Source: Tulasnella sp. 424 (taxonomy: Eukaryota > Basidiomycota > Agaricomycetes > Cantharellales > Tulasnellaceae). Taken from it: a DNA stretch of 64,000 bases. The DNA lies in assembly GCA_019633425.1 (NCBI GenBank), contig WSUB01000075.1, forward strand, positions 1-64,000. Direction: 5' to 3'. The position numbers were made by a program, and so were the translations under genes. Positions 1 through 11,083 of the stretch are shown one piece after another. Numbering within the stretch: position 1 is the first letter of the stretch; each line of letters begins with the position of its first letter. The notes beneath the pieces were generated by a model. That model was not told the DNA's origin, did no database searches, and was given only the letters and a program-made list of their open reading frames with translations.

Positions 1-941
1 TTTCATCTATCTTTGTACATATCTTTAGATGTACTGTGTTTCGGACCTTGTCGAGAATGTAGAATGTTCACGGCCTTCTCCCCTGATTTCTGACGACATC
101 CTCGGGTGCTCTTTGGACTTGGCTCTCAAAAAATATTCAGCGCAGAGACAGGGCAAGGCACACAGAAGACGGGTGTGATTTCAGTAGCTTATTCAAAATT
201 CCGAGTCAATAATTCTCTAAGCTAGGGCTTGTTGTGGATTGTCCTTCCCATGTCCTAAGTACGCGTAGCGTCCTCGGCCCGCCCTCCAAACACGCTGTCA
301 ATTGATTCTGAAGAAATCAATCGAAGGGCTTCGTTGTACCCACTCCTCAGTCTTCCCCTTCGGCAAAACCGAATAACTCAGCGAGCTCCGCGTCAGTCAA
401 GAGGTTATACAAAGGGACAGCCCGTCAAAAGTTGGTTATAATTCGGCCAGGGTACACTACATTTTCGTACTCGATCTTCCAGAAACCTCTTCCGATAGTG
501 GCAAATAAGCTTAAAATCGACGCCGTCTGGAAGCTTCATTCGAAGGTAGATATGGAACCTGGTTTACCGAAAGCTGGGATATACGGGAGCAATCAAACTA
601 GTCTAATATTGAGCTTTTGGAATGGGGGTGAAGGCAAAGGATGGGAAGACGAATGAGGAGACGGGATGATCTGCCGATCTGGTTACATTTGCGAGTGCCA
701 ATGCCCAACAGACCCTGGTTTACAGAATTATTAACTCAAAATCCTTAATAACCTACTGAAAATCACACGCATCTTCTGTTCGGCCCTGCTCCGTCTCCGC
801 GCTGAATAGCCTTTGAGAGCCAAGTCCAAAGAGATGGCTGGATCTCGCGAGATGTCGTCAGAAATCAGAAAAAAAGGCCTTGAACATTCTCGAAAAGGTC
901 AGAAGCCCGGTACATCCAAAGGTAGGTACAAAGATAGATGA
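1..941. mobile_element. MITE-like foldback element with long inverted arms
   Basis: The first ~250 bases are matched, imperfectly but continuously, by the reverse complement of about 690-941. Position 1 begins tttcatctatctttgtac and the right end closes with its inverse, gtacaaagatagatgaaa. Further paired landmarks include tctgacgacatc with gatgtcgtcaga and ctttggacttggctctcaaa with its complement. The ~440-bp centre has no convincing coding frame. This is the shape of a non-autonomous foldback or MITE-type element. Its left end coincides with the window edge, so the true start and any target-site duplication cannot be seen. It lies ~170 bp past the stop codon of the neighbouring secreted-protein gene. 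Confidence 0.6.
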
Positions 942-1111
942 AACGGCCCCAGGACATGAGCGAGGAGGACAGGGAAATGAAATATCAAATGAAGAAGCCA
1001 CACGAAAGCCCATAAAATTAGAAAGAAAATGAGAACAACGTGAAACCCAAAGATCCCCCCGACAACGGTATTTGTCAGAAAGGAGCAGATGCGGATCGCT
1101 CCTCTTCCAGC

Positions 1112-2122
1112 TTAGTGGGCGACGACCGAGGAGAAAACCTGGTAGCATGTGGCCGCGTCCAAATTGAGGGAAGTGAAAAGGTCGAACTTGGCGCTCAAGC
1201 TGAGGAGGAAGGTGACGATGGACTTGCAGATAGTGACATCAGCGACGGTCTTGAGGTTGATGCCGAGGAGTCCAACAGCTGTTCCAGTGAGGACGCCAAA
1301 GTCGGCCTTGATCCAGGCGTTGACGACGATGAGCAGGGTTTGGAGCGTGATCTTGACAGCGATTGCGAGGAGGCCCTTGGTGGAGTCGATGCAAGATTGG
1401 ACGTATGCCTTGATAGCGAGCTTAATCGCAACGGCGGCAGAAGCGCAAGTGGCGACTTTGGCGTCCAACTTGAGAGCGGCTACGACCTTGACTAAAGCGG
1501 AGAGGTGAGCTTGAACGCGGGTGGACAAGTCGGTGCAAGTGGCGCCAGCGACGACGATCGAGTTTTGAACGAACAGGGCGAGGTCCGTTTTAACTGACAC
1601 GGCTAGGTCGATGTCCGTTTCGATAGAGGTGGCGATGAACGCTTTGAGGCAGCCGGCTTGCTCCTTTGTGAACACGGCGACGTCGATTCCGGCCTTGACG
1701 AATATGTTGACGCCGGTGCTGATCGTCCCCGCTATGTACGCGTCGAGAGCAGTCTTAAGTTCCAACAGATCGTCGTCGGTCCAGGTGTAGAGGGCTGCAC
1801 CGATACCGAGGACGACGTGTGCGGTGGCCTTGACGTCTCCCGTGACGTGAGCGAAGATGTTGACGATGTCTTGAGTGCAAGCCAGGTGGGCGGGAGTGAA
1901 CAGCTTCAAGGTCGCGTCGATGTCAATGGAAGTGTGGATACCAGTGGCAACTCCGCTTCCGATGCCAGGACCATCCCCGCAAGGTTCGCAGCGAGGGACG
2001 ATATTGTCGATGGTAGGGGTGCGCTCGACCAGCTCGGCAAGGTAGGTCGACGGGAGCGCGATGGCGTTGACGCCGAGAGCGACGAAGGCGGGGAGAATGG
2101 TAAGGAGGTTTCGGAAGAGCAT
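1112..2122 (-). CDS. Small secreted protein of unknown family, 336 aa
   Basis: This is an intronless frame. I chose ATG at 2122 because the frame upstream opens only with GTG. The protein starts MLFRNLLTILPAFVALGVNA, a clear signal peptide. A CxxC motif (CEPCG) lies near residue 45. The rest is alanine-, valine- and leucine-rich, with single cysteines at fairly even spacing, each in a predicted helix (ACTQD, GCLKA, TCTDL, TCASA, SCIDS, ICKSI, TCYQV). That pattern suggests an all-helical domain of repeated Cys-bearing helices, perhaps joined by disulfides. I do not recognise the family and assign no function. A TATA-like element lies about 165 bp upstream. No catalytic motif is visible. Confidence 0.75.
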   Translation of the reverse strand: MLFRNLLTILPAFVALGVNAIALPSTYLAELVERTPTIDNIVPRCEPCGDGPGIGSGVATGIHTSIDIDATLKLFTPAHLACTQDIVNIFAHVTGDVKATAHVVLGIGAALYTWTDDDLLELKTALDAYIAGTISTGVNIFVKAGIDVAVFTKEQAGCLKAFIATSIETDIDLAVSVKTDLALFVQNSIVVAGATCTDLSTRVQAHLSALVKVVAALKLDAKVATCASAAVAIKLAIKAYVQSCIDSTKGLLAIAVKITLQTLLIVVNAWIKADFGVLTGTAVGLLGINLKTVADVTICKSIVTFLLSLSAKFDLFTSLNLDAATCYQVFSSVVAH

Positions 2123-2285
2123 CGTAATAATAAAGATAGAATTCTTCACTAAATGAGTGGTGGGTGGGTGGGTGGTGTTGAGCGAGAGTGTGAGTGAATT
2201 AGATGAGAGAGGTAGGAGGAAGGAGAGCCGATTAGACTGGATGATGAGAGGGGATGGAGAGCAAGTTCGGTGCAGTCAGAGGCTT

Positions 2286-2296
2286 CATTTATAGAA
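2286..2296 (-). promoter_or_regulatory. TATA-like element of the 336-aa secreted protein
   Basis: The minus strand reads CTATAAATG here, about 165 bp upstream of the ATG at 2122. This is a plausible distance for a fungal core promoter with a leader of ~130 bases. Confidence 0.4.
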
Positions 2297-2757
2297 GAGA
2301 CGTACTGCTTGAAGGCATTCAGAACCATTCTCCGCCGTTTTTCAGTGAGCTGCACGTCGGATGGATTGTTTGCATCTCCTTCGTCAGGTTCCGTTCCACG
2401 GATCCAAAAAAGCAGGCAACCGCAGGTAGAAACGACCCCCCCGCAATTCATTTCTTTGCTTTGATTTGATCAGACGGTGCTTGAATGTATGTCGTTCTTG
2501 CGTTACCTAGACGATTCCAGGTGCAGGCCAGAGGCACCGGACAGAGAGTGTGGGCCTAGCAACGACAAACAAACAACATACGTAACTCCTCACTCAAATA
2601 TGGTCCTCTTATTTCTGGGCCTGACCGCAACCTAACGTTGCTGCTTAGATAATGGGACGCACGACAAGCAAACCAAATCACTCGTGCAATCGACAATACA
2701 AAATCCAAAAAAACATCACTCAGGATTCAAGTATATTCCAGACCCCACGAAAAAAGC

Positions 2758-2974
2758 TCATGCGGAGGTTGTAGGCTTGACAGTCCGCGTCATAGTCCAA
2801 GGGTCCGGCGTTCCACCAAGTGTCCAATTGCGCAAGAGACTGGATTTATACTTGCAGTTGGGGAATAGAAAGTCAGGGTCACGAAGTAACCACAACAACA
2901 AACATTTGCTTACCACATCGCCGAAAAACGGATCCGGGCTGCCTGGCACCCCGAACCCGCCGCATCGCCCATAT
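2758..2974 (-). pseudogene. Out-of-frame second CBM1 remnant and last exon
   Basis: Just past the stop of the upstream CBM1 gene, another frame reads PEYGRCGGFGVPGSPDP, the start of a second CBM1 domain. A GTAAGC donor follows, then an exon ending NWTLGGTPDPWTM...TTSA. That exon is clearly homologous to the last exon of the neighbouring gene at 4572-5029 (SWTLGGTP...ATSSA). A shift of one base separates this frame from the gene in front. The second domain lacks the later Cys residues of CBM1. It reads as a decayed second module, or a remnant of a gene fusion by unequal crossing-over. Confidence 0.5.
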
Positions 2975-3501
2975 TCAGGCCCTTGGGGTCTGAGCGGCTT
3001 TCGTGGTCGTAGTTGGTGTCCATTTCGTCCAGGTTGATGTGGTCGTGGTCGTGGTCGTAGTTGTAGGCCAGACGGTGATCCCTCCGGAAGGTTGTGAGCC
3101 CGGACGGTAACTGACAAAAACGAAAGGCCACCATGAAGGTAAGGGTACATGCAACACTGTAGCATTTCGTTGAGACTGACCATGCCCCATAATAATTGCC
3201 GTATTTATAACACTCTAAGCCTGGCTCGCATTCGAATGGACCAAAGCCATTACCCACACACTGCCCATATTCAGGGATAAGAAGTTTGCCCGTTGTCGCG
3301 GCTGGTGCGGTCGAGGTCGTCTGGGAAGTGGTAGGCGGTATCGTTGTCGTCGAACCATGGACCAACACAACCTAAGTGAGAACGATGAGCGGGAACCCTG
3401 AAACAGAGCACTGAAGGGAGAGCCTGATGATATTCGTCACCTACCGTCGTAGCTAAGAGTGACAAAGCAATGCAAAGGGGCGTTGATGGTGAAAGCATCA
3501 T
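2975..3501 (-). CDS. Small secreted CBM1 protein A (127 aa)
   Basis: Exons by splice signals are 3445-3501, 3181-3371 and 2975-3110; the introns are 73 and 70 nt and frame is kept. The signal peptide is MMLSPSTPLCIALSLLATT. A Thr/Pro linker follows, then one CBM1 module, PEYGQCVGNGFGPFECEPG.. to a final Cys made across intron 2. A long Thr-rich tail (PTTTTTTTTTS) completes the protein. CBM1 is the fungal cellulose-binding fold, usually attached to a hydrolase; here no catalytic domain exists. The protein is exported and probably binds cellulose or a similar glucan. Exon 1 and the first intron match genes B and C, so the three arose by tandem duplication. The Thr-rich tail is unique to this copy. 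Confidence 0.7.
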
Positions 3502-4571
3502 AGGATCGACGTCTACCGCCTGAGAGAAATGGATGTCCCCCTTCTTTTTAGGCGTTTCAAGTGCCTAGCATGTCCAGCGATCACTCCCAGGCTTGTCTTC
3601 GTTAATCCCCATTCAATTCATCGAGAACCCAAGAAAGACAGAAGTCCTTCCAAGCGCGTCACGAGTGGTCAGAAGCACTGTCCGGCCTTCCAACCGTTAA
3701 CGCCGAGCGAGGAGTTCGTCTAAGATTAGCCAAGAATAATGCTGGAGAGGCTACATATAGTAGGAACTTATTAGGGGTGGGAAGATTTCAATCACCCACA
3801 CCTCCTGGTTCGAGCCGTAAACAGCTTCCCCAAAATGTGGTTGGGAACTAGGGAGAACATCGGGTCTTTTCTGGCCGCGAAGCTACCGACGCAGTCGATT
3901 AGTCAAATTCTCGATTTGACCCTGGAGCCAACGAGCCCAAGACGTAGCGGCGGACATTTTAGCCGCTGGACTTCCGGAGGCCGATGACAACGGGCGCTTC
4001 CTCGCAAAGAGACTCAGAATTCCCATTCGTTTTCACGGTGATTTTTCTCGACCCGAACGTGCTGGAGAGAGTATCTAGCTTATTTTAAAGCTTCAGAACC
4101 ATTGGATCAAAACTAATGTGGCCGATAACTGCTGCTATGGTTTTCCGGCGAGTGGCAACCGCGTCTGGTAGAACCCAAGAGTGGTCAGACGACAAGGTCC
4201 AACGTATAATCCTGGCTTATTATGTTCAAGCTTGCAGTTCAGGATCAAATATATTTACAAAGCACCCAAAAAGTACTTTCACGGAGATGACGGCCCGGGA
4301 GGGCTGATCGTCTGAGTAAGCGAAGTTCGCATTGTCCAATTAAAGCTAAATCGTGGAATACGCAAAGGTCACCCGTTTTGTAGATTCCATCCAGACCGAT
4401 ATTGATTGGTGCAAAATCAAACTGTCTCTGGTTGATGGTAAGCCTGCGGGTTATGAAACTCAGACCTCCGCATTGGCGACCCTCGGGAGGAAGGGATCCG
4501 GAGCTTCGAATAGTTGGCGATGAAAGCCGGACAGTCAAGATTCAAATGTATTCCGGAGCCACGCAAGAAGG
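3502..4571. repeat. Inter-gene part of the CBM1 tandem unit
   Basis: No gene was found. Blocks here recur 5' of the other two CBM1 genes. Examples are the stretches with gaaagacagaagtccttccaagcgcg near 3630, 5160 and 6450, and those with tcttttctggccgcgaagct near 3860, 5390 and 6690. The repeat therefore includes promoters as well as genes, with a period of about 1.3-1.5 kb. Confidence 0.55.
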
Positions 4572-5029
4572 TCAGGCAGAGGATGTAGCCTGAAGGGCCG
4601 TAGTGATCGGTGTTCCACCCAGTGTCCAAGACACTGGATTTACACTTTCAGTTGAGCAATAGAAAGTCAGAGTCCCGAGCAACCACAAAAATAAACATTT
4701 GCTCACCACATAGACCAATATGGGTTGTAATAATAGCACACCAATCCAGGCTGGCACTCAAGCACCGGCTGGTTTATCGGACCACATTGATCGTATTCAG
4801 CTACAAGGTACCGAGAGGATGTCGTGGTCGTAGTTGGCGCTGATGTCGTCGAGGTTGTCGTGACAGGCGGTGTAGTTGTCGGTAAACCGTGGACTGACCC
4901 AAACTAAATGAGTATGATAAGCAAAGCTTGGAGCAGATAGACGAGGGGAGAGCCCGAAGGACATTCAGGGCCTACCATCGTCGCTAGAAGTGACAGAGCA
5001 ATGCAAAAGGGAGTTGAAAGGGGACGCAT
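4572..5029 (-). CDS. Small secreted CBM1 protein B (107 aa)
   Basis: Exons are 4976-5029, 4707-4903 and 4572-4644; the introns are 72 and 62 nt. The signal peptide MRPLSTPFCIALSLLATM is followed by a Thr-rich linker and one CBM1 module: AEYDQCGPINQPVLECQPG, then LVCYYYNPYWSM and C. The last Cys codon is assembled across intron 2, which supports the splice. The aromatic residues Y and W near the end are those that usually form the flat cellulose-binding face. The short tail is VNPVSWTLGGTP...SA. The whole protein is only a binding module. The usual GG after the first Cys is altered (CGP), so binding strength may differ. Confidence 0.75.
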
Positions 5030-5914
5030 AGTAGGATCCTTGTCTTTTGAATTCGTCCTAGAGAAATGAACGACCTTCCTTTCTATAAAGCTTCATCAAA
5101 TGGGGCTACTCCCAGGCTCGTCTTTGATGGCCCCCATTTTTGGCGAGTTTGAACGAGGAAAGACAGAGAAGTAGTGCCAAGCGCGCAGTTCTCATGGGAC
5201 ACGTCCGGCTTGTCGGTACCGCATCGTTCAAGATGTATCTGCCAAGAAGAACATTAGCGCTAGCAGGATTATACGGGAGCTGCTGCCGCTTCCACATTCC
5301 AAGATTCTCAATCATCCACGCATCCGGTTCGGGCCGTCAGCCCCACCCCAGGTCGTGCTTGGGCCTTGAGTAGAATGGTGGATTATCGGATATTTTCTGG
5401 TAGTGAAGCTTCCGCGGCAAGGTGGTCGATGGCCGAAAGGCCCCAGTAGGCCCAGCTGTTTACATTCGAAATCTCACATTTCAACATCAGATATCATTAC
5501 AGAGCCCCCAGAAGGACGCTCATGCAGAGGAAGAAGGGTTGATCGTCTGAACAAGCGGAGTCCCTATCGTCTAATAAGCTGGGTTATAGCTACGTTGCAG
5601 AGTTATTTTAGAGAGTCCCGATTTGTAGAATGTGAGCTCGAGCTCGAGCGTCAAGGAGATTCCTAACTGGCGTATCATCCAGATCAATACTGCTTGATGG
5701 AAAAGCAAACCGATGGTGGTTGGCAGTACGCCCGCAGATCAGGAAATTCGAACCCGCCGTATTGACGACCTCCGGGAACAAGGGATACGCAGCTTCGTAC
5801 AGTTGGCGATGTAGGTAGGATAGTCAAGATCAAAATATATTCCGGAGCCACGCAAGAAGACTAGGCAGAGGATGTAGCCTTAACGGTCCCAGTGACCGGT
5901 GTTCCAACGAGTGT
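5030..5914. repeat. Inter-gene part of the CBM1 tandem unit, second copy
   Basis: No gene is supported. The stretch is a diverged copy of 3502-4571 and carries the probable promoter of gene B on its left side. Several short frames overlap here but none is conserved between copies. Confidence 0.45.
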
Positions 5915-6326
5915 CTAAGCGACTGGTTTTTCACTTGCAGTTGAGGAATAGAAAGTCAGAGGACCGAGTAACACGGCAACAAACGTTTGCTCACCACCCA
6001 GAGAAATATTCGTTGTAATAATGGCACACCAATCCAGGCTGGCACTCAAGTGGCGCCGGGAACCCGATCCCGTTACATTGCCCCCATTCAGGCACAAGAT
6101 GTACAGAGGGTGTCGCGGTCGTCGTCGTCATCGTCGATGTCGTCGTGGTTGTAGTGGACGTGGGACGCGGTCTAGTTGTCGTACCGTGAACTGACCCAAC
6201 CTAAACGGGAATGATAAGCAAGCTTCAACCGAAGAGGTAAGGTGAGAGCCTGAGGGGGAATGCGGTGCCTACCGTCGCCGCTAGGAGTGACAAGGCAATG
6301 CAAAAGGGAGTTGAAAGTGAACGCAT
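5915..6326 (-). CDS. Small secreted CBM1 protein C (92 aa)
   Basis: Exons are 6273-6326, 5995-6200 and 5915-5933; the introns are 72 and 61 nt and the phases equal those of genes A and B. The signal peptide MRSLSTPFCIALSLLAAT is followed by a Thr-rich linker. The CBM1 module reads PEWGQCNGIGFPAPLECQPG then LVCHYYNEYFSG and C, closing with EKPVA. It is the shortest copy, because the last exon reaches a stop after seven residues. The WGQC and YY..YF aromatics fit the CBM1 binding face. Being catalytic-free, it may act as a wall- or substrate-binding secreted protein; the exact role is unknown. Confidence 0.78.
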
Positions 6327-7922
6327 CGTAGGATCCTTGGATTTCGCCCTCAAGAAATGAACGACGTTCCTTCTTATAAAGCATCATCATAGGGGACCAC
6401 TCCCAGGCTCATCTTCGACGACTCCCATTTTAGGCCAGTCAGAACGAGGAGAGACAGAAGTAATGCCAAGTGCGCAGCATCAGAAGACTCGTTCGGCCTC
6501 AGGCTGTCGACGCCGCGTCGTTCGAGAGGCGAACCTGTACCTGACGTGTCGAGCCCCGGGGGGTTGTGGACCAAAAACCAAGATTGCTTCGCATAAAGTT
6601 CTTTACATGGTGAGTTCCGTTCCAATCGGATTGCCCATTCCACCCAGAAACATGATCGGGAGGAGCATAGCAGACTGAAAGAAGGACTCTTCTTGACCGT
6701 GATGCTACCGAGGCGATCCCGAAGCCAATGGGACCAATGTAAGTATACGTGACTTGGGGAGAGACCTGACGGATGGGGTTTGCTCCAGAGGATGGGACGC
6801 TGTGTTCTTAAAGGGCTTCTGGCCACGGGTGCTATAGAGGAGATCGAGCAAACTCCTCTGGTGGTGTAGGGAAGTGCCAAGCCGCCCGGGCTGATCCTTC
6901 TCGCTTGGATGGGAGTCTTTGAGGCAAGTCTGAGGAGCGAACTGCAAAGCGCTGACCAAACGAGACCGTTCAAGGTCCCAAACCAGATAGCAAGTAATTT
7001 ATACACCCGAGGTTCGGAGCGGGAGAGCGTGGAATCGTAGTGGGCAGAAGAAACTTGCAGGAGCTAGAACAAGACACTCATGTGCTAGGCTGAGGACGGC
7101 TCAAAAGAAAGGAGTTGTCGTTTCGGTTTCGCCTCTTATCTCGGGCGGTGTGCTGGCGAAGATCAAATAAAAGGGCTTGAGAACCGAGTAGCAGCTTAAA
7201 TCTCGGGATAACGTCGTCAGGGTGGCACATTTTGTTGCCAAGGCACCCGATCACAAGTAACGACTGCAGCCTTACCCATTTTATCCGAAAGAGGTGAGAA
7301 GTGCGGCCTGTGGGATGCCACGGCATACTTTTTGCTCAAAAGGGAAGCGGGCGCCGACCCTTGTGCACTAAAGAATCCAGTCAATGGCGAATTTCTCCTT
7401 GGCCTTCGGCGGACCTTAAGCCGGGTGGGATACGGATATTCGTTGTCTGTCTATTTTGCATCTACCATGCCGCTGACATGTCGAAGCTCGTTGGTCGATT
7501 GGGCGACAGCGCATATGCGGACCTTGGGGGGGATGATGGGTTGTCTCGGCATTCCAATTCCGCCGAGCGGCTTGGTGTGCTCCCGTATTTGTTCCTGTGT
7601 AAGTGTGCCGTTTCCGGTCCGGCGCCTGTTCCGGGGTCTTCGTGTTCCTATTTTGGGGCCGTAGGAAGGTCTTGGCAGGCGTTGCGATAGATTACATAAT
7701 CGCCGAGAGAATTCTGCCCATTGTTTACCACGCCGTTGGCAGAACGCAAAGTCTCATTCACAATTCGGCATGGCCTCGGCACCGGCGTTCCTAGCGTCTC
7801 CCCCCTGCGATAAAGAAATTGCTCAGGTGGTTGTTGCCACATCGCAGATCCCCCCCCCTCCCTTTTCTCTTCTCCCTCTTGGCTCTCTCTTGTCGTCCCC
7901 CTCCCAAGCACACACGCTCTGC
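6327..7922. other. Intergenic; CBM1-C promoter side and GH79 promoter side
   Basis: The left ~450 bases repeat the 5' flank of the CBM1 genes. A 210-codon minus frame (6374-7006) has no domain, signal or sister copy and I do not call it. The last ~100 bases before the GH79 ATG are strongly pyrimidine-rich (7850-7910), as is common before fungal start codons. Confidence 0.5.
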
Positions 7923-10602
7923 ATGGCACCACTCATGCACTCAAAGCTTTTACTACTTCTCTTCGCGTCTCTCTCAGCATTCGTCAATGCATCAGTCACT
8001 GTTTACACGTCTCAAGCAGCCTCGGCTGCTGCCGCCCAGTACACCGTAGCCTCAACGGATCAAACAGTCCTCCAAGCACCAGCACCTCCAGCCGACTTCA
8101 ATCCAGCAACTTTCATTCAACTCTACGATGGTGGAATGAATGGCATGGGCAACCCCGTCGTACGCGGCTTTCCCCTCGTGCGACCGCAACGTGTGCTCGT
8201 ACTCACCTCCTTTGGTTGTTACTGCAGTCCGGATCGTTGCTCGGATTTTCAATCGAGTTGTCAGTCGCTGCTATGCTTAGTAAGTCCGAAATGCAAGCCC
8301 GCGCGTTCTTGGCAGGGACTAAGTAACACGAAAAAACCACCCAGTGGGAGAAAAACCTGCAGGTCCGTTACGCCATCCTTTCACGACAGTGCAAATGATT
8401 TTAAACTCCGCCGCCTTTTTATCTCCGCGCAGTCATTCGTCCAGAGTTCCTCAACTATTGCGCCCTGTTGGAAGCTCGCGCAGGAGCTATCACCATTCGC
8501 GTGGGCGGTAATACCCAAGATAAAGCCACCCTCAACTTGGACGGAAATCCCAACGGTCACACGATCCAGAAATACAAGGGAAACGATGCAGCCAAGACTG
8601 AGACTCCCGAAGTCCACTTCACCCTCGACTTGCTTCTCACCATGGCGGAAATCAGCAAACTCGTCAACGCTAACTGGTTCTTCGGCATTCCGTTCGTCAA
8701 CTCGAATGCAGATGGAAATGCGGCCTTGGTCTTACAGAACGTAAAGTCCATCCTGGGCAAGAACCTTTTGGGTCTGCAAATGGCGAACGAACCCGACTTG
8801 TACGCCCCACCCGCATAATGCCTCTATTGCCGACTGTTGATTTTATTTCACGATTACAGGTACTCAATCAACCAAAAGAAGGCAAGCACCTACGGCATAC
8901 CAGACTTTATGGGCGATACGAGCTACGTAAGGACTGCTTGCAATACGCCCTCCACCCCTTCTCGCAATTGACCGTTTCCCAAATTTCAAACCACAGATGA
9001 TTCAAAACCTTACCATCCAAGACCCTATCCTCGTCGGTCCCTCAGTCTGCTGCATGTGGAACATCGGACAACTGCTCGATGCGGGTTACCTCACTCAATT
9101 CCAACCCCAACTCAAATACGTCGACGTCATGCACTACCCAGACAACAACTGCGCCTCACCGAAAGAAGACCCTCAACCGAAGTACCAGAGATACCTTAGC
9201 CACCACGAAGTGCAGAACTTGGTTAACCCGTATCTCCCTGCGGCGAACACGGCTGTGGCTGCTGGAAAGCAGTTCATGATGATGGAGACGAACACGGCTT
9301 CGTGTGGTGTATGTACCCTTGCTGCAGCTCATTCTTTTGCGACTAGGCGGACTGAACTTGAGCGCTCGCTATCTGTAGGGTTTCCCCGGTATTTCAGACT
9401 CGTTCGCTTCCGCCATCTGGGCTGCCGATTACGCTATGCAGATGGCATACGGAAACTTCACCTACGGTCTTTTGTAAGTCTCCCCGCAACCGAAACGTCT
9501 CTGATATGAATACTTACGCTTCACCTCCCCCCCCCCTCCCTCACTCATTCAGGCACTTTGGTGGTCAAAACGTCTACTGTGAGTCCTCGACTTCCTTTTC
9601 CCTTCCTTCCGTCCACCCCTGAATTTTCTCGACCCTAACACCCGTGCTTAATGAACAGATAACCCTTTCACCCCTCCTCCAACCAACATGACCAAAGTTC
9701 GAAAATGGACAACGGGAGCCATCTTCTACGCCCAGCTGGTTGCAGCCGAAGCACTTGGAAAGACCGGCAACGCCCGCGTGGTCGACTTGCAGATCGACGG
9801 AAACTCGGACAACCGCGCTGGATACGCAAGTACGTCGTCGTTTGAGCTGGCGTGACCGCCCAGTCCCTCTTTGCCAAAAACTGACCGATCTGTGTGCGTT
9901 TGCGAACTTTCTCTTTTTGTACAACAGTCTACGAAAACGGCGTTGCTTCTCGCCTCCTTTTGGTCAACTACGTTCAACCGACTACGCCCAACGGGAACGA
10001 CTACGTCGCCACGTTTGCCGTTGGAGGGGCCCAGACTGGTCTCCCCTCTGTTACTCCAGCGACGGTCAAAGTCAAATACCTTCGCGCCGAATCGATCAAC
10101 TCGAAGGACAACATTACTTGGTGCGTCCCTTGCCCGAAACCGCACGCGCGGCCATTTGCTGATGGAGCCCTCCCTTCCTCCCCTCTCGTACTCACACAGG
10201 GCTGGACAAACCTTCGGCGCCCAATTCCAATCAGACGGTCGTCTACAAGGTGACTTCGAGATCATCACCATCCAATGCAACACCGCCGACGGGACCTGCA
10301 ACATCCCCGTCCCGGGACCTTCAGTCGCTTTGGTCTTTTTAACCGACGAAGCCGTGGCAAGCTCCGGAGCGGACATCACGCAAGCCGAAACGTTCTCTAC
10401 GACCGTTACGACGGGCCGAGCCGTTCCATCGATCGACCAAACCGTGCTCATGTCGAGCAACGGACGCAATGGAAGTGATCCGCTTGGAACGACCAGTAAG
10501 AGCTCGAGTAAAAATTCTTCGGCCATGTTGAAGGTCGGTTCCGTTTGGGTTTGGGGCGTTTCGGCCTTTGTTTCCTTCGCGCTGGCGAAGTTGATTCTTT
10601 GA
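7923..10602 (+). CDS. Glycoside hydrolase family 79, copy 1 (640 aa)
   Basis: There are ten exons: 7923-8159, 8228-8279, 8433-8799, 8860-8926, 8997-9308, 9379-9473, 9553-9578, 9659-9829, 9928-10120 and 10200-10602. A signal peptide (MHSKLLLLLFASLSAFVNA) leads to a TIM barrel. The acid/base motif is LQMANEPD (E216); the probable nucleophile is in MMMETNT (E338), spaced as in GH79. A C-terminal beta-domain follows (VYENGVASRLLLVN... onward). The end is Ser-rich with a hydrophobic tail, like a GPI signal. GH79 enzymes remove glucuronic or 4-O-methyl-glucuronic acid from glycans such as arabinogalactan proteins; the exact substrate is not decidable here. A second complete copy lies at 25308-27857. 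The start could also be the second Met (codon 5), as both lie in frame before the signal core. Confidence 0.88.
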
Positions 10603-10689
10603 TTCGCTTGAGAGTGGATGTCTGAATGGTGGCGAGGGTATAAATTATGCTACTAGTACCCGGTTTTTGTGAATACCCCCTTTCCCCCC

Positions 10690-10900
10690 GGTTTGTCTTT
10701 CCTTATATTTGGTCTATGTACGTTTATGTTGGTTCCGAGATTTTTATTGTTGCTTTTCGAAGGGATCGATGTATTGCCAAGTTGGCTTATTCTGCTGGAG
10801 CTTCGTTCGAATTGTCTTGCGTGATGCATGGTCCATTCTCAATGGGTGCTGCCCGTCTGCTGAAAGTCTCAATGCCCTAAAATAAAATTTGTACCCCTGC
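10690..10900 (+). repeat. GH79 3' flank, source copy of a recurring block
   Basis: The downstream flank of GH79 copy 1 (tttggtctatgtacgtttatg... to ...ctgaaagtctcaatgcc) recurs at about 13255-13440 and 18925-19110, each time behind a GH79 fragment. It marks the left end of the duplicated blocks. Confidence 0.65.
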
Positions 10901-11083
10901 GTAGTTCCAAAGGTCGTGGACTTTGGTCTATGCTCTCGTTGATGCTCTGAAACGGAGTCCGGATATTCGCACCCCATGACTAGAAGCAAGAGAAGCATGA
11001 CAACAATAATTGGGCTGAGGAGAATAATACAAGAGGCCCGTAAGGCCAGGCAATTCCTAAACACTGAGGAAGATTTAATCCCC

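Noticed and set aside
1040..2152. Several plus frames over the secreted-protein gene
   Set aside because: Antisense shadows caused by its biased codon use (Asp/Val/Glu-rich products).
6374..7006. 210-codon minus frame
   Set aside because: No domain or signal; its 5' half is not conserved in the sister CBM1 flanks.
9726..10526. 266-codon minus frame
   Set aside because: It lies over GH79 exons 8-10 on the other strand; an antisense shadow without its own signals.
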